Source: Cherax quadricarinatus (taxonomy: Eukaryota > Arthropoda > Malacostraca > Decapoda > Parastacidae). From it: a stretch of 64,000 nucleotides of DNA. The stretch lies in NCBI RefSeq assembly GCF_038502225.1, contig NC_091303.1:24414385-24478384 (forward strand), written 5' to 3'. The translations under genes were made by a program, and so were the position numbers. The number at the start of each line of letters is the position of its first letter. The stretch's first letter is position 1. This document shows, in pieces, positions 24,801 to 31,194 of the stretch. The notes under the pieces are model-generated. The model searched no databases and had not been told where the DNA came from. It saw nothing but the letters and a program-made list of their open reading frames with translations.

Positions 24801-27800
24801 ATGGATTGATTCCTTAATGTTACATCTGTTTGTGGTAATATTTAGCTGTTGTCTCTGCATCTGTAAGTTAGACTCAGCCCCATAAAGTATGTAACATATG
24901 CTTCATAGGTCTGACTTCCACAAAACCTGCATCTTTCTCCAGTGTTTGACTCTGGCACTTATTCATTCTGGCTTCGTAATGCCTCGTTTGAAAGCTTGTA
25001 TAAAGTATCTTAGCTGTTTCCTGAAGATGTCAGCAGTAAGATAGTTGTGAGTACAAGAATGAGAGATCTAGAGTGTATCTTCATTGCTTAGTAAATTTAT
25101 AAGTTAGTTGTGAGTACGAGAATGAGAGATCTAGTGTGTGTCTTCATTGCTTAGTAAATTTATAAGTTGCACTTTTAAGGCACACTTATGCTTACAGTGT
25201 TGGCACCCAGCCTGCTTCTGCTGCTACACATGCAAAGAACTGTTGGCTGACCTTATCTATTTCTACAAAGATGGCAAGGTGTTTTGTGGACGGCACTTCA
25301 CAGATGCTGCTGATATGCCTAGGTGCAAATCCTGTGATGAGGTATGCTACAAAACTCTTAAAATGTTTAAATAGTAATTCTCTGATATCTATATAAAAAA
25401 ATTAAGGCACTTCATCTCCCACTGAGGCAGCATGACCCAAAAAAGGAGTGAGTGGAAGCAAGTGATAAAAATCACTTGCCTCTACTCACTCCTACCTAAC
25501 ACGTCACTCATGCCTGCTGAGTGTCCAAGCCCCTCACATACAAGAGCTCCTTTACCCTCTCCCTCCAACCTTTCCTAGGGTGACCCATACCCAGCCTTCA
25601 CTCCACTACAGATTTATACACCCTCCAAAAAAGCAGCTGTGACAACTCCCACCTTATATTAGATTCTATACATTTTAATTGCACACCTCTCCCCAACATC
25701 CTGTTACTCACTTCTCTTACAACCCCATACATAAACATGTTAAACTACCTTGGTGACATCATGCATCCGTGTCTAAGGCCTACTTTCACAGGAAAATAAT
25801 CTCCCTTTCTTCTACATACCCTAACCTTAGCCTATACTCCTAAACTGCTTTCAGTAACCTACCACTTATTACATACACTTGCAGCATCTCCTACATTGCT
25901 TTCCTATCCATCCTATAATTTTTTTTTTTAACAAACCGGCCGCATCCCACTGAGGCAGGGTGGCCCAAAGAGAAAAACAAAAGTTTTGCTTTTTAAATTT
26001 AGTAATTTATAGAGAAGGGGTTACTACCCCCTTGTCCCCAGCATTTTAGTCACCTCTTACAACACGCATGGCTTACGGAGGAAGAATTCTATTCTGCTTC
26101 CCCATGGAAATAAGAGGAAATAAACAAGAACAAGAACTAGAAAGAAAATAGCAGAAAACCCAAAGGGGTGTGTATATATGTATATGCTTGTACATGTATG
26201 TGTAGTGTGACCTAAGTGTACGTAGAAGTAGCAAGACTTACCTGAAATCTTGCATGTTTAAGAGACAGAAAAAAGACACCAGCAGTCCTACCATCATGTA
26301 AAACAATTACAGGTTTCCGTTTTACACTCACTTAGCAGGACGGTAGTACCTCCCTGGGCGGTTGCTGTCTACCAACCTACTACCTAGAATCCTATCATAT
26401 TCCTTTCCTAAATTGATAAATGCAGTGAAAAACTTATTTACCTTTGTCTAAATATTGTTTACTTGTGTGCTTTAATGTATACACTTAGTCTACACATTCC
26501 CTACTCTTCCTGAAGCCTCCCTGTTCATCTGCAATAATACTGCCTGTCTTACCCTTAATTAACCCTTTCACTGTAAAGACCCTTCCCTCCCCTCAAAAAA
26601 AAAAAATCATTGCCTACACTCCCAAAATTAACCCTTTCACTTTCCAGACCCCTGAAATTAACCCATTCACTGTTCAGGCCCCTGAAATTAACCCGTTCAC
26701 TGTCCAGGCCCCCAAAATTAACATTGTCCTCAGTGTCCACTTTAAAAAAAAAAATTTAATTCTGAAATAGTAGGAAATCCTTTTCTGAAGGTAATGACAC
26801 CAAGAGTACTAAACTTGATGGAAAACTTATGAAATTATGTAGGCACAAAGTCAGTGGTGTGTGGGTCATTTAAGCATTGGTGATTTTGCCAACTTTGAGT
26901 CCTATTTTAGGCTAATTCCATTGCTCAGTTTGACCAAATTCTTACATATTTGGCTAGTATGCCTTCTGTCCTGTTAGTTGAACACAAGAAACTGCCTTAC
27001 AGTTTAAAATAAATGTTGTAGACATTCCTATCACTAAAACAAAATTTTCCGTTCATTAATCATGTCCCAAGGCCTCTCCTATATTACACTTGCCATCTAT
27101 TTTGAATTCTTAATCACACAGAAATAGAAGATTTACTCTACTTCTCGGATAGTAAAATATAATCAGGAATGATTGGTCATGATTTACGGGGTCCCAATAA
27201 TTGAATCAGACCTATTAACCCTTTCAGGGTCCGTCCCGTAGATCTACGGCTTTACGGTGAGTGTCCAAACCGTAGATCTACGCCATGAGCTCAGCTCACT
27301 CTGATAAACTGTGAGTGGTACATTTGGGCCTAGATATGAGAGAATACATCTATGTGGTATGTGTGCACCACATAAAACAGATCCTGCAGCACACTGTGTA
27401 TAATGAGAGAAAAAACTGAAATCATGATTTTTCGATTAAAACAGCAACTTTGCAGTGTTTTTTTGTATGTTTTTTATAGCTTTATTTGCGATTTCTTGGT
27501 CTCATTTGATAGAATGGAAGACATATTACAGAAATAGAGATGATTTTGATTGGTTTTATCACTGGAAATGGCTTGAAACTGAGCTCAAAGTAGCGGAAAT
27601 GTTAAATTTTTGCCGATATTCAAGAGTAAACAAACGACCTCACACGTCTAATACATGTCAGCTGGTGGGTCTAATATACATTCACAAATATGCTGATGAT
27701 ATTTATACAATTATTACGGTATTGCATAACAGTAAATCTTCTATTTTTTGGTGTGAATAAAAATTCATTATGTGAATAAAAAATCAAAATGGAATTTATT

Positions 27801-29347
27801 TGTAAAGCCTCAAAACATAACTAATGAACAGAGGAAATGTTAGTTTAGTGCCAGGAATGCCTACATTGTTTATTCTGGACCCTATTTTGAAATTGGAATA
27901 TTTTGAACTTTGTGTTAAATTGGCCAAATTAACAATTTCTGATCACTTTATTTTGTAGTTGAAACAGTTGACTTGGTGATTTCTTGTGCTCAATCGATAG
28001 AATAGAAGTAATACTAGTGAAATAGCTAAGAATTTGGTTGATTGGAATAATGTAATTGGCCTAAAATGGGAGTCAAAGTTGGCAAAATCGCCGATTCGTA
28101 AATATCGCCGACACATCAAAATTCGCGAGAGCATAATTTCGTCAATTTTCCACTAAATTTCGTACTTTTTGTTTTATTACCTTCACAAAAAGATTCTCTA
28201 CGATTTCATAAGAAAAAATAACAAATTTTTTTTTTGAAAATTCTTGGACACTGGTGCGTGACTCCAGATTTGGGCCTTGGACCCTGAAAGGGTTAAAGAC
28301 CCATAAAACAGACTCAAGAGGGCTTACCTGTCTTCAGAAAAATCATCAAAAATCAAATGTTTGTTCTACTTGAGCCTAGTTTCTTTGTAATTAAAATCTA
28401 CTTTAAGTTTTTGTTCCCAACCTACCTTAGCCCTAAAGTACTAAAATACTAAAAACTACTAATTTGTGTTCTTTACAGCTAATATTTGGGAATTCATGGA
28501 CTCGAGCAGATGGTTTTGATTGGCACATTCATCATTTCTGCTGCAACGTTTGTGATACACCAATGGCAGGACAGCGATATGTACCAGACAAAGATGGCTA
28601 TCCATATTGCCTTCCATGCTATATGGCTTGTTTAGCTAAGGTTGTATATCATATTCAATATTTAGGTTTTTATATTTTTCATTAATGATGGGATACATTT
28701 AATTTATTTCTGTTGACATGCAGAGCTGTAAGAATAAGACCACTTATGACATTTAGCACTGTCACTCTTCAAAGGTAGGGGAGGTTGCCTTGATGCTAGT
28801 GAAGGGCTCTTGATTCAAAGAATTCGAGTTACTTAACCCTTACTGGGATTGAACCTGATTAGCCCTCATTCCCTAATTGTTGTATGACATGGTTTTAGCA
28901 CTTCCTCATGAATTTCAGTAATAATACAGTAATAATCTAGCATTGTAATAGTTAATTCTGGATGGAGCTATAAGGTTATTTCAGTATATGCACTCAAAAC
29001 AAATTTAAGTGGTCTTAACTTCTCTGCATATTTGTTTACATTTACTTCATTAGATAAGTCATTTAGTTGTTTTAGTCTAGCTGTTACTACATTGAGTTCT
29101 TTACCATTTTCTTTAGATGTGCGAGACATGTGAGGAGAAAATACCACCAGAGGAAAACCGTTGTGGCCATCGAGGTTACTTTTATCATGCAAACCCCCAG
29201 TGCTTCCGATGTTATTCTTGTAAAGACCCTCTCCTTGGTAAGCGATTCAAGATGTCTAAGAACTGGCTCTTCTGCTCTAATGAGTGCATTCAGGCAGCTG
29301 CAGAAGATTTAGCTGTCAATCCCAATCCTAAAGAAAAGCCACAGTGA
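676..29347 (+). CDS. Tes: Testin-like PET-LIM protein, 3' eight coding exons (gene partial at 5' end)
   Basis: Join of exons 676-815, 8920-9065, 9881-10501, 18788-19688, 21528-21709, 25198-25341, 28479-28640 and 29117-29347. Every junction has AG/GT borders and matching phase, giving 841 residues and a TGA stop. The domain order is testin's: Cys-rich N-terminal segment, PET domain, long linker, three LIM zinc-binding domains. Testins of other animals are cytoplasmic or focal-adhesion scaffolds that bind actin regulators such as zyxin, Mena and VASP; that role is inferred here by family. The linker between PET and LIM1 is about 450-500 residues, so the protein is about twice the length of the roughly 420-residue vertebrate testin. 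The first exon shown begins mid-codon, so the start codon lies upstream. Prickle is an alternative PET-LIM family, but the Cys-rich segment before PET and the lack of a CAAX-type tail favour testin. Confidence 0.88.
865..1046. mobile_element. Short piggyBac-like MITE, TTAA target duplication
   Basis: TTAA at 861-864 and 1047-1050 flank inverted repeats starting CCCTTAAACT and ending with the inverse. The interior carries several GTAGATCTAC palindromes, shared with the larger TTAA element at 27219-28292. It has no ORF. Confidence 0.75.
1090..1266 (-). mobile_element. 177-bp Penelope/retrozyme-like insertion with hammerhead-like motif
   Basis: Flanked by an 18-bp direct repeat (CATAGATAAGAGTAAGGT at 1072-1089 and 1267-1284). 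The ends form an imperfect inverted repeat of about 25 bp. On the minus strand the middle reads CTGAAGA, a stem (GCCTAC/GTAGGC with a TGT loop), then GAAAC. This resembles the hammerhead-ribozyme core known from Penelope-like elements and animal retrozymes, with one extra A before the stem. It is inserted in the RTE LINE. Confidence 0.6.
1671..2041 (-). mobile_element. 3'-end fragment of family B LINE (5'-truncated)
   Basis: The minus-strand sequence matches the 3' non-coding end of the family B LINE copies at 11.2 kb and 62.3-63.5 kb (CACCTGGTGGTTCACACTTA to GAGAATAAACTT). It is flanked by TTACAT at 1665-1670 and 2042-2047. It is inserted in the Tigger element. Confidence 0.75.
2179..3970 (-). 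pseudogene. Tigger transposase (CENP-B/pogo DDE family), broken
   Basis: Minus strand. An N-terminal helix-turn-helix region starts at 3970 ([11 protein letters not shown], with [12 protein letters not shown] and [11 protein letters not shown]), followed after frame breaks by the DDE core ([43 protein letters not shown]) and a C-terminal tail near 2182-2370. The second catalytic position reads N in LLLMNNAPA where the family has D (DNAPAH), so it should be inactive even apart from the frame breaks. Confidence 0.85.
5120..5578 (-). mobile_element. RTE-derived non-autonomous element (5' leader fused to 3' tail)
   Basis: Read on the minus strand it starts with the RTE 5' leader (compare 57497 downward), runs about 390 bp, then passes directly into the RTE 3' tail (CACCCTGCTTCAGTGGG...TTGTTGAAAG). 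It is flanked by a 13-bp duplication TATGTTTACAGAT (5107-5119 and 5579-5591). No coding region is present. Confidence 0.8.
5661..5972 (+). mobile_element. tRNA-derived SINE, type S1 (degraded)
   Basis: A box-B-like GGGATCAATCC is followed by a body with CACCTAGCAGTAATGAGATA and CCTGGGTGTTA, then GGGCTTTCTATATAGT and TTGTAGAAATAAAGATG at the end. The same 3' module occurs at 17.86-17.93 kb and, inverted, at 44.65 kb. A GGGCATTTCAAGCAA-type stretch is repeated inside. Confidence 0.65.
6000..6655 (-). mobile_element. RTE-like LINE, 3' fragment
   Basis: The minus-strand translation contains [37 protein letters not shown] and the family's 3' untranslated end with CACCCTGCCTTGGTGGGAA and an AT-rich tail at 6000-6035. 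It is nearly identical to 53536-54180. It is truncated at the 5' end near 6655. Confidence 0.85.
6660..7405. repeat. Possible remnant of the TTAA (piggyBac-like) element family
   Basis: 6710-6850 is similar to the interior of the TTAA element at 27219-28292 (ATAGAATGGAAGA..., GAGCTCAAAGTAGCGGAAAT). Near 7395 a GTGAGAGGG abuts TTAA, like that element's right end. The left end is not found. Confidence 0.35.
7645..8600 (+). mobile_element. Penelope-like retroelement remnant with inverted terminal sequences
   Basis: A degenerate GIY-YIG-type endonuclease region (7690-8090) is bounded by an inverted copy (about 7645-7718) and a direct copy (about 8510-8590) of one ~70-bp sequence containing AATGGTCCAAG and CTCTCTCCTATGTGCA. 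This terminal sequence resembles the ribozyme-bearing termini of Penelope-like elements. A pyrimidine-rich, non-coding stretch lies between the endonuclease and the right terminus. No reverse transcriptase remains. Confidence 0.65.
7755..8026 (+). pseudogene. GIY-YIG endonuclease domain of a Penelope-like element, broken
   Basis: One frame reads [22 protein letters not shown], equivalent to the VYxIxC-x-CP-x-x-YIGxTxR(S)L block of Penelope endonucleases. After a frameshift the next frame gives [12 protein letters not shown]...[10 protein letters not shown], and then a third stretch contains VEATLI and NLSPGF, the family's C-terminal E and N-x-N-P-G motifs. At least two frameshifts and several stops are present. 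Confidence 0.65.
8601..8919 (+). other. Tes intron, no feature seen
   Basis: Ordinary AT-rich intron sequence ending in the polypyrimidine/AG of the exon at 8920. Confidence 0.5.
8920..9065 (+). CDS. Tes: Tes exon: first half of PET domain
   Basis: The acceptor TTTCAG precedes it and a GTATGA donor follows. The translation contains the PET hallmarks: an aromatic/proline motif (DWVPPNV), then [17 protein letters not shown], corresponding to the testin/Prickle pattern (Y/F)MxxLPxEKxPxxGS. It is 48 codons plus a split Gly and ends in phase 0. Confidence 0.9.
9170..9335 (-). mobile_element. RTE-derived non-autonomous element, truncated copy
   Basis: It carries the same leader-plus-tail junction as at 5120-5578 (CCCACTGAGGCAGGGTGACC next to the GGGGTTACTAGCCCC region), but lacks the 5' part. 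An (AAT)n stretch at 9331-9353 adjoins it. Confidence 0.65.
9497..9692 (-). mobile_element. RTE-derived non-autonomous element, truncated diverged copy
   Basis: A poly-T at 9497-9509 (A-tail on the minus strand) is followed by the tail module, then the leader module ending near 9692. It is more diverged than the other copies. Confidence 0.6.
9881..10501 (+). CDS. Tes: Tes exon: end of PET domain and start of linker
   Basis: The exon is 207 codons long between TTCTTTACAG and GTGAGT. It starts [19 protein letters not shown], the helical C-terminal part of PET, and continues with a Cys-His segment ([12 protein letters not shown]...) typical of testin. The remaining roughly 150 residues are polar, Ser/Asn/Gln-rich and without recognisable folds, so probably disordered. 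It ends in phase 0, matching the exon at 18788. Confidence 0.9.
10775..10905 (+). mobile_element. Degraded copy of the ~163-bp SINE family S3
   Basis: GATGCCTTGATGCTGGTGAAGGGCTC and later TTTTAGCCCTTCCTT match the S3 SINEs at 37334-37495 and 48861-49024 with many changes. Confidence 0.5.
11586..13040 (-). CDS. Family B reverse transcriptase, C-terminal ORF (484 codons open)
   Basis: An uninterrupted frame with all main RT blocks: [11 protein letters not shown] and NYRPIS, then [44 protein letters not shown] and LFADDT (catalytic YADD-type box as FADD), then the KFLGLYLD thumb motif and C-terminal [13 protein letters not shown]. The ORF is part of a larger LINE ORF2 whose endonuclease half lies at 13279-14543, separated by a frame break near 13.27-13.31 kb. 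The family is close to CR1/Jockey; I cannot place it in a named clade. Confidence 0.85.
   Translation of the reverse strand: MYKRADHVLSHAITLLFNKSLETNTFPTLLKTARVTPIHKGGDPTDVNNYRPISHLPLLSKIFEKLVHRRLYSFMMSQNILNPCQFGFRKNKSTNDAIIKMLDLLYTALENKEYPLGIFIDLRKAFDTVDHGILLHKLDHYGIRGHALAYFKSYLSNRYQYVTIKDTASSIRPLDTGVPQGSVLGPLLFLIYINDLPNISQHLKPILFADDTTYVISHPNLATLNTIVNEELLKISTWMTANKLTLNTGKTYYFMFGSRAGVAQLNTKIDNTLIARHNEGKFLGLYLDNNLNFSTHIQHITKKVSKTVGILSKIRYYVPQTALLTLYHSLIYPYLTYAICAWGSTAATHLKPIITQQKAAVRIITKSHPWQHTPALFIDLNLLPVQNIHIYYCAIYIYRTLNSNINLDLKFFLDSSDRIHRHNTRHKHLYDIPRVLVNLYKNSMYFKGPKIWNSLPENSRTADTFITFKTTVRKHLISLIHPDN
13279..14543 (-). pseudogene. Family B APE-type endonuclease, frameshifted
   Basis: One frame gives [19 protein letters not shown] and ILTETWL (catalytic N and E blocks) and then shifts after the [11 protein letters not shown] segment. 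The second frame gives [21 protein letters not shown] and the linker toward RT. The copy at 59324-60700 shows the same order. Confidence 0.8.
15557..15762 (+). mobile_element. RTE-like LINE 3' tail insertion
   Basis: The last ~200 bp of the RTE 3' end (GTGATAATGTGTGCGTGTGG, TTGAATGATGATGAAAGTAT, CACCCTGCCTCGGTGGGAG) with a 21-bp A-run. It interrupts the family B LINE, which rejoins across it when compared with 52.86 kb. Confidence 0.8.
15982..16510 (-). pseudogene. Family B ORF1 with FP25K-like C-terminal domain
   Basis: The minus-strand frame includes [25 protein letters not shown] and [10 protein letters not shown], then after one in-frame [15 protein letters not shown] and [11 protein letters not shown]. 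This is the pattern of the C-terminal domain shared by baculovirus FP25K and many LINE ORF1 proteins (R-x-G, I-N-E-x-L-T-x-x-x-x-x-L-L, R-x-G-K-I-x-V-R). The copy at 52326-52649 has CAG instead of the TAG. ORF1 proteins are RNA-binding chaperones in the retrotransposon particle. There is a frame break near 16.4 kb. Confidence 0.65.
17243..17848. mobile_element. TA-duplicating MITE inside the S1 SINE
   Basis: Inverted termini CAGTAGGCACTCCACATTCG at the left and the inverse of CAGCTAGCCCTCCACTTTTG at the right sit next to TA. The SINE reads through if it is removed. It is itself interrupted by an RTE tail at 17389-17641. Confidence 0.65.
17389..17641 (-). mobile_element. RTE-like LINE 3' tail insertion (5'-truncated)
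   Basis: Poly-T 17389-17408 followed by the inverse of the RTE tail (CACCGAGGCAGGGTGACCC) and about 200 bp of its 3' non-coding end, nearly identical to 34511-34760. The word TGTAGGGAAATATAATAATA occurs at 17331-17350 and again at 17642-17661. Confidence 0.8.
18234..18510 (+). pseudogene. Tigger transposase N-terminal remnant
   Basis: The frame from ATGGCCCCTAAAGTACAC gives MAPKVHSK, a stop, then [20 protein letters not shown] and later [13 protein letters not shown], which follow the CENP-B/pogo DNA-binding domain pattern. It has stops and a 14-bp A-run, and the catalytic domain is absent. Confidence 0.6.
18788..19688 (+). CDS. Tes: Tes exon: Gly/Pro/Gln-rich repetitive linker
   Basis: A 300-codon open exon with a clear acceptor (TTTTCACAG) and donor (GTGAGT), entering in phase 0 and leaving in phase 1. 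It encodes imperfect tandem repeats around a PGQ-x-GY core (for example [22 protein letters not shown]), roughly 15-20 times, with few charged residues. I know of no comparable insert in vertebrate testin. Matching phases on both sides and the absence of stops show it is coding. A 58-bp piece (19577-19634) recurs in the following intron. Confidence 0.85.
19843..20133 (+). mobile_element. tRNA-derived SINE, type S2
   Basis: A box A-like TGGTGGCTAAAGC and box B GGTTCGATTCC sit in a tRNA-like head. The body has CCTAGCAGCAAATAGGTACC, GTCGACTGGTGTGGGTCGCA and CTGGGTGGCTAACCCTCCGG, with the tail (TCTTA)n at 20118-20133. It is almost identical to 51816-52118 (inverted) and 54732-55030. Confidence 0.85.
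20310..20418 (-). repeat. Tes: tRNA-like half joined to a copy of a Tes exon fragment
   Basis: 20310-20360 is the inverse of a tRNA 3' half (GGGTTCAAATCCCGC). It runs directly into 20361-20418, an exact 58-bp copy of Tes exon bases 19577-19634, in the intron that follows the exon. Confidence 0.75.
20420..21527 (+). other. Tes intron, no feature seen
   Basis: AT-rich intron. Small resemblances to repeats occur, but nothing supports a call. Confidence 0.45.
21528..21709 (+). CDS. Tes: Tes exon: first zinc half-site of LIM1
   Basis: The acceptor is CTTTAAG. The split Gly codon completes the previous exon. The C-terminal third reads [24 protein letters not shown], the first CxxC of LIM1, similar to testin's Y-x-C-x2-C-x2-x-M-K-x-G-D-x-A-I. 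It ends in phase 0 at GTATGC after LDK. Confidence 0.9.
22600..23640 (-). pseudogene. Family C reverse transcriptase C-terminal half
   Basis: Contains [20 protein letters not shown], then [42 protein letters not shown] and [16 protein letters not shown] is replaced by SLG with an extra Leu, and the frame changes at about 22.73 kb ([10 protein letters not shown] versus the open frame 22581-22844). Overall it is roughly half identical to family B by eye. Confidence 0.75.
23640..23735 (-). mobile_element. Penelope-like terminal (hammerhead-like) remnant
   Basis: Minus strand: a perfect stem GCCCAC/GTGGGC with a TGT loop followed by AAAACGTTGTCAATAAAGG. The sequence and spacing match the hammerhead-like insertions elsewhere, but the CTGANGA core has decayed. 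Confidence 0.45.
24128..24332 (+). mobile_element. RTE-like LINE 3' tail insertion
   Basis: Same ~200-bp 3' end as at 15557-15762 (GGAGGGATATGTTGTGTATC ... CACCCTGCCTCGGTGGGAG) followed by a 16-bp A-run. It is inserted in the family C LINE. Confidence 0.8.
24651..25197 (+). other. Tes intron with a local duplication
   Basis: No gene or transposon recognised. A word around TAGTTGTGAGTAC(A/G)AGAATGAGAGATCTAG occurs at 25041 and 25102, each followed by GTGTCTTCATTGCTTAGTAA-like sequence, an approximate 61-bp tandem duplication just before the LIM1 exon. Confidence 0.5.
25198..25341 (+). CDS. Tes: Tes exon: rest of LIM1
   Basis: The exon is 48 codons between CTTACAG and GTATGC. It contains [11 protein letters not shown] and FCGRHF, the remaining LIM1 ligands, and then CKSCDE, the first CxxC of LIM2. 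Residues between them ([20 protein letters not shown]) closely follow the testin LIM1 signature. Confidence 0.93.
25390..26556 (-). mobile_element. RTE-like LINE fragment, interrupted
   Basis: Pieces 25390-25909 and 26396-26556 are consecutive on the minus strand and correspond to the RTE reverse transcriptase (equivalents of AYDRVD and GCVMSP blocks with many stops). A 472-bp non-autonomous element lies between them. Confidence 0.7.
25917..26388 (-). mobile_element. RTE-derived non-autonomous element, full-length copy
   Basis: 472 bp. Its minus-strand 5' end (GGTAGTAGGTTGGTAGACAG) is the same as the 5' end of the full-length RTE at 57497, and it ends with the RTE 3' tail and an A-run at 25919-25929. 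ATCCTAT flanks it (25910-25916 and 26389-26395), and the host RTE rejoins across it. Confidence 0.85.
26559..26735. repeat. 30-bp minisatellite built on a TTAACCC(A/G/T)TTCACTG unit
   Basis: TTAACCC starts at 26559, 26628, 26658, 26688 and (as TTAACAT) 26718; the last four are spaced exactly 30 bp. Each unit is TTAACCCNTTCACTGTCCAG followed by a C-rich stretch. The unit resembles the TTAA plus CCCTTTCA terminus of the piggyBac-like element nearby. Confidence 0.8.
27219..28292. mobile_element. piggyBac-like non-autonomous element, TTAA target duplication
   Basis: TTAA at 27215-27218 and 28293-28296 flank perfect 14-bp inverted repeats CCCTTTCAGGGTCC / GGACCCTGAAAGGG. The interior has two CGTAGATCTACG palindromes near the left end but no transposase. 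It lies in the intron before the LIM2 exon. Confidence 0.85.
28479..28640 (+). CDS. Tes: Tes exon: LIM2
   Basis: The exon is 54 codons between CTTTACAG and GTTGTA. It encodes [20 protein letters not shown], then CCNVC and YCLPC, that is, the His/Cys ligands of LIM2 and the start of its second zinc knuckle. Confidence 0.92.
28775..28915 (+). mobile_element. Degraded S3 SINE copy
   Basis: GCCTTGATGCTAGTGAAGGGCTCTTGATT and later TTTTAGCACTTCCTCATGAA align with the intact S3 copies at 37.3 and 48.9 kb. It lies in the intron between the LIM2 and LIM3 exons. Confidence 0.6.
29117..29347 (+). CDS. Tes: Tes terminal exon: LIM3 and stop
   Basis: The acceptor is TTCTTTAG. It encodes [19 protein letters not shown] and FCSNEC, the third LIM domain, followed by a short 20-residue tail and TGA at 29345-29347. 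No CAAX box is present, which argues against Prickle. Confidence 0.92.
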   Translation: MCETCEEKIPPEENRCGHRGYFYHANPQCFRCYSCKDPLLGKRFKMSKNWLFCSNECIQAAAEDLAVNPNPKEKPQ

Positions 29348-30460
29348 GCCACAGAAAGAAAATGTAAACACATTATTATAATGTCAGTATAAATTTTATT
29401 CTAATTTTAGCCATTCTTGGATGTATATATGGTAAGGTGTATGAAAGTTGACTTGAAGCTGGATTACATTTGCACCAAATGAAGTGAATCAGCATTGCAG
29501 TAAAATAATCACAAGTGAAAGATTAGTGTCTTATGGATTTAAATAGTGAAGCAGCTGTGTGCTTGCACTTTACTGCAGTGTACAGTATAGCAGATTACTT
29601 TATTTGGGTTGTCAAATAAGAACAAATGAATGTCATTGACAGTCCTGGTACGTATTGGTAAAAGTATGGGCTGACGTTAAGGGCAAAATGTATCGTGATT
29701 AATTTTATTGGGCATAAAGGGGCAAAAAGCAACCACATTGCTCCAATGAAATAAATGAACAAGTCTTCCTTGACTAAATGTTTTTGCATGGATTATTTTT
29801 ACTGTAGTATTTGAGTCTTCCTAGTATTTTTTTTTTTTGAGAGTGATAATTTAAAACATGCTAAGTACAGAGTATTTTAATTTGCCAAATTTATAATTGT
29901 TTTTAGTTGTTGTACAGGCTGTGAATATTATACATTGACTTTCATATTTAATGATTAGCTCACTTGTACTTAAGGACAGCTCAAGCATTACTGCAGCTTC
30001 AATCATTGGGTACTGTAAAGAATGATTGAACAATATGATGTCAAAGTTTAGAGTACTAAGCTTCATACTTCTCATGCAGTGTTGCTTGTCTATAAAAGTT
30101 TGTCATTAAAATAGAATGAGCACCTAAATTGTCAGTAATTAAGATTATAGTACTCATGAACTGATTCTTAGTGTTAGTCACTATTTTTAAGTAGTGAATA
30201 ATATGTATTTGCCATGAAAGTATATTTTTTTTCTCTTGATACCATAGTCCCAATGTATATTTCTGGATTTTTCTCCTTATAAGCTATTTACTGAATGACC
30301 CTGACATGTTTAGAATTTTTCATAGATTTTTATTTACTTCATATGCTGTATGGTTCCTGCTTTTCATTTTATATTTTATATTTAAGACTCCGTGATTAAT
30401 CTAAAACTTGTAAAAATTTGAAAGAAAAAGGGATTATTACAGAATAGAGAATTCAGTTAT
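29348..30460 (+). other. Probable Tes 3' UTR and downstream AT-rich sequence
   Basis: AT-rich sequence after the Tes stop with no coding potential. An AATAAA at about 29750 and further ones near 30537 could end the transcript, but none can be chosen from the sequence alone. No transposon signature is evident here. Confidence 0.4.
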
Positions 30461-30461
30461 A

Positions 30462-30860
30462 CACTTAAGCATCTAATAGCACCTTAATTATTTTAACAAG
30501 TGAGTTTATGAATTACAGTAGATATTTACAGCTAAAATAAAGGAGCTAATGTATATAGTAATAAAAGATTGTATTAAAAGCAAAATCAGTAGCACCTGAG
30601 GTAGTCAATAGCACCTGGAGTATTTTAATGGCAAAATAGTGAACTTATTACACTTTAGCCCCTGAGAATAGCACTTTGATTATTTTAACAATTGTGAATA
30701 TATGAACTAAGGTAGTTATATAAAGCTAAAATAAAGGAGAAAATATATAAGGGACTATATTAAGTAATGGTAAACAAAATTCAGTGGACAGATAGTCACT
30801 ATGATATAACATAATGGCAAAATAGTGAACTTATTACATTTTAGCACCTGATGTAGTTGA
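30462..30860. repeat. Imperfect tandem repeat of about 190 bp, 2.3 copies
   Basis: Units recur with the words TAGCACCT, TATTTTAACAA, GCTAAAATAAAGGAG and GGCAAAATAGTGAACTTATT, spaced by about 190 bp (for example GCTAAAATAAAGGAG at 30531 and 30725; GGCAAAATAGTGAACTTATT at 30631 and 30823). Confidence 0.65.
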
Positions 30861-31190
30861 AGTTCTGACAAAAATCGAGAACCAAAACTTAGTCATTGTA
30901 CTTGTATATAAGCCATTGGATGCAACTTCCCAACAGTTCAAAGAACTGTCAAAAATTGACTCCTATCTGAATAACTTTCCAGCCTCATCCCCAAACATCT
31001 TGCTGCTTGGTGACTTCAATCCAAGACACACAAAATGGAAGAATATAGCAAATAATGTTGTAGCAGAAATAATCCCGAGGTAGCTCAGATGAAAGGTCAC
31101 ACACACAGGAGCTGCTGAATTTCTGCAACACACACACCATAAGTCAGCAAATAGTGGAGCCAACAAGACTGTTATGGAAAACTGGAGGAA
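30861..31190 (+). pseudogene. LINE endonuclease fragment
   Basis: The plus-strand frame gives NLVIVLVYKP, then NILLLGDFNPRHTKW, the APE endonuclease D-x-N block. Stops and a frame loss follow near 31080. It is too short to assign to one of the other families. Confidence 0.55.
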
Positions 31191-31194
31191 ATAA

